Positions 4,391 through 5,435 of a DNA stretch of 5,435 bases are shown here, piece after piece. A model generated the notes under the pieces. That model searched no databases and was not told where the DNA came from. It saw only the letters and a list, made by a program, of their open reading frames with translations. This DNA is from Mycobacterium sp. GTDB taxonomy: Bacteria > Actinomycetota > Actinomycetes > Mycobacteriales > Mycobacteriaceae. The stretch covers positions 1 to 5,435 of the forward strand of contig JAFAQO010000132.1 of assembly GCA_019246375.1 (NCBI GenBank), in the 5' to 3' direction. The position numbers were made by a program, and so were the translations under genes. Each line of letters begins with the position of its first letter. The first letter of the stretch is position 1.

Positions 4391-5435
4391 TTAGAGCAGT
4401 CCGAGCAGCCGCAGATCGGTGATGTACTTGATGATTACCGGCGCCGAGACGTGCGGAATGTCCTTGTCCGGGCCGACTTTCGCCTCCTGCACCGCGGCAC
4501 GGAACCGGTCGGTCGGCGCGATCGAGCCGCGGATCGGCTTTTCCGGCTTCTGGTAGTTGTGCAACAGCGGCAGTAGGGAGTGCTGGCGTTGTCGATCCGG
4601 CAGTGCACGCATCGCCCCTTCGAACCGGCGCAACCACTCCGCGTAGTCCCCGATGCGCTGGATCGGGTAACCGGCGTCGATCAGCCAGTCGACGTACTCG
4701 TCGAGGCCGATGCCGTCGTCGTACGGGTTCATCACGTGGTAGGTCTGGTACCCGTCGACTACCTGCGCGCCCAGCCCGGAGATGGCCTCGGCGATGAATT
4801 CCACTGGCAGCCCGTCGTAGTGGGCCCGCTGCCGGTTGCCGTCGGCGTCGAGTTCGTAGAACGACTCCGGCGCGATACCGGTGGCAACCAGGCTGAGCAT
4901 CATCCTGGTGAACATGTCCGGCAGGTTGAGCTGTCCGGCGTAAGTGGTGTCAGCCAGGATCATGTCGCAGCGGAACACTGCGACCGGCAAGCCGCTTAGC
5001 TCATTCGCCTCGCGCAGCAGCACTTCACCGGCCCACTTGCTGTTGCCGTAGCCGTTGGCGTAGCTGTCGTTGATCTGGCGGGTTGGGCTGGCGACGCGAA
5101 TGTCGGCGTCCTCGGTGAAATTCGACGGTTCGATCTGATCGCCCACACCGATCGTCGACACGTAGGTGTACGGCTTCAGCTTTGTCGTGAGTGCGATCCG
5201 GATCAACTCAGCGGTGCCCAGCACGTTGGGGCCAAACAGTTCGCTGTAGGGCAATACGTGGTTCACCAGCGCCGCCGGGTCCACGATCAGGTCGACGGTG
5301 TCGGCCAGCCGCTGCCAGGTCTGTTGGTCCAGGCCCAGATTCGCCTCGCCTTTGTCGCCGGCGATGACCTCCAGGTGGTCGGCCGCCAGCTCCTGGTAGT
5401 GCTGCAATAGCTCCGGGACGCCGCTGTCATAGGTC
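4391..5435 (-). CDS. car: Carboxylic acid reductase (FadD9-type), C-terminal reductase domain, partial
   Basis: This is the last 347 residues of a large enzyme whose 5' part lies beyond the right edge; the frame is open from 5434 to the TAA at 4391-4393. Full-length carboxylic acid reductases (about 1,170 residues) have an adenylation domain, a phosphopantetheine carrier domain and an NADPH-dependent reductase domain that together reduce carboxylic acids to aldehydes. Only the reductase domain is present here. Seen in order (fragment numbering) are [10 protein letters not shown] then [13 protein letters not shown] (18-30), [13 protein letters not shown] (51-63), the SDR-type YVSTIGVGD (91-99) with the catalytic Ser/Thr, the active-site YGNSK (Tyr129, Lys133), and the C-terminal lobe with [16 protein letters not shown] (243-258). 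The Rossmann Gly-rich motif is out of view. In M. tuberculosis the gene near ruvB is fadD9 (Rv2590). Orientation is convergent with the membrane gene. The TTG at 5405-5407 could be read as a start, but the frame continues upstream with family residues, so the gene is not truncated there. Confidence 0.93.
   Translation of the reverse strand, partial: TYDSGVPELLQHYQELAADHLEVIAGDKGEANLGLDQQTWQRLADTVDLIVDPAALVNHVLPYSELFGPNVLGTAELIRIALTTKLKPYTYVSTIGVGDQIEPSNFTEDADIRVASPTRQINDSYANGYGNSKWAGEVLLREANELSGLPVAVFRCDMILADTTYAGQLNLPDMFTRMMLSLVATGIAPESFYELDADGNRQRAHYDGLPVEFIAEAISGLGAQVVDGYQTYHVMNPYDDGIGLDEYVDWLIDAGYPIQRIGDYAEWLRRFEGAMRALPDRQRQHSLLPLLHNYQKPEKPIRGSIAPTDRFRAAVQEAKVGPDKDIPHVSAPVIIKYITDLRLLGLL

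Noticed and set aside
4580..4999. Plus-strand open frame opposite the reductase domain
   Set aside because: It is antisense to a clearly conserved carboxylic acid reductase and has no supporting signal.
5405..5407. TTG as the start of a shorter stand-alone reductase
   Set aside because: The frame continues upstream to the window edge with residues (TYDSGVPEL) that fit the carboxylic acid reductase family, so the gene is cut by the window and does not start here.
1..5435. CRISPR arrays, tRNA or rRNA genes, insertion sequences, attachment sites
   Set aside because: I saw no spaced repeats, cloverleaf, transposase frame or terminal inverted repeats; the window is almost fully covered by ordinary chromosomal genes.

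Overview
The window is high-GC DNA from an actinobacterium, almost certainly a Mycobacterium and probably a slow grower. YebC, RuvC, RuvA and RuvB are close to the M. tuberculosis proteins as I remember them, a FadD9-type carboxylic acid reductase follows, and the ruvC promoter has mycobacterial-type DNA-damage elements. The species cannot be fixed from sequence alone.

Layout, left to right: (1) the 3' end of a plus-strand short-chain dehydrogenase (1-123); (2) yebC (252-1004), a translation/transcription-associated YebC/TACO1 protein; (3) a 221-bp gap carrying a compact DNA-damage promoter, in which a PafBC-type (RecA-NDp) promoter (1170-1192) is followed at once by a LexA/SOS box (1194-1209) and a strong Shine-Dalgarno sequence; (4) ruvC-ruvA-ruvB (1226-3473), an operon joined by two 4-bp ATGA overlaps, encoding the whole Holliday-junction branch-migration and resolution machine; (5) an unrecognised four-helix membrane protein (3593-4288) with a Glu-Pro-Ala repeat and a basic tail; (6) a convergent intergenic region (4289-4390) with two back-to-back hairpins, the second a perfect 17-bp terminator able to work in both directions; (7) on the minus strand, the C-terminal reductase domain of a carboxylic acid reductase (car/fadD9), running off the right edge.

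How the genes work together: RuvA recognises the four-way junction, RuvB hexamers pump DNA through it, and RuvC cuts it. Their shared promoter lets both mycobacterial DNA-damage responses (LexA/RecA and PafBC) raise all three together. yebC beside ruvC is a long-conserved bacterial neighbourhood, but it has its own leader here. The membrane protein and the reductase have no evident link to recombination.

No wholly new system is evident. The points most worth a second look are the dual damage promoter, a roughly 17-residue insertion near the N-terminus of RuvC, the unknown membrane protein with its 15-bp in-frame repeat, the symmetrical terminator, and the gene-order differences from M. tuberculosis H37Rv.
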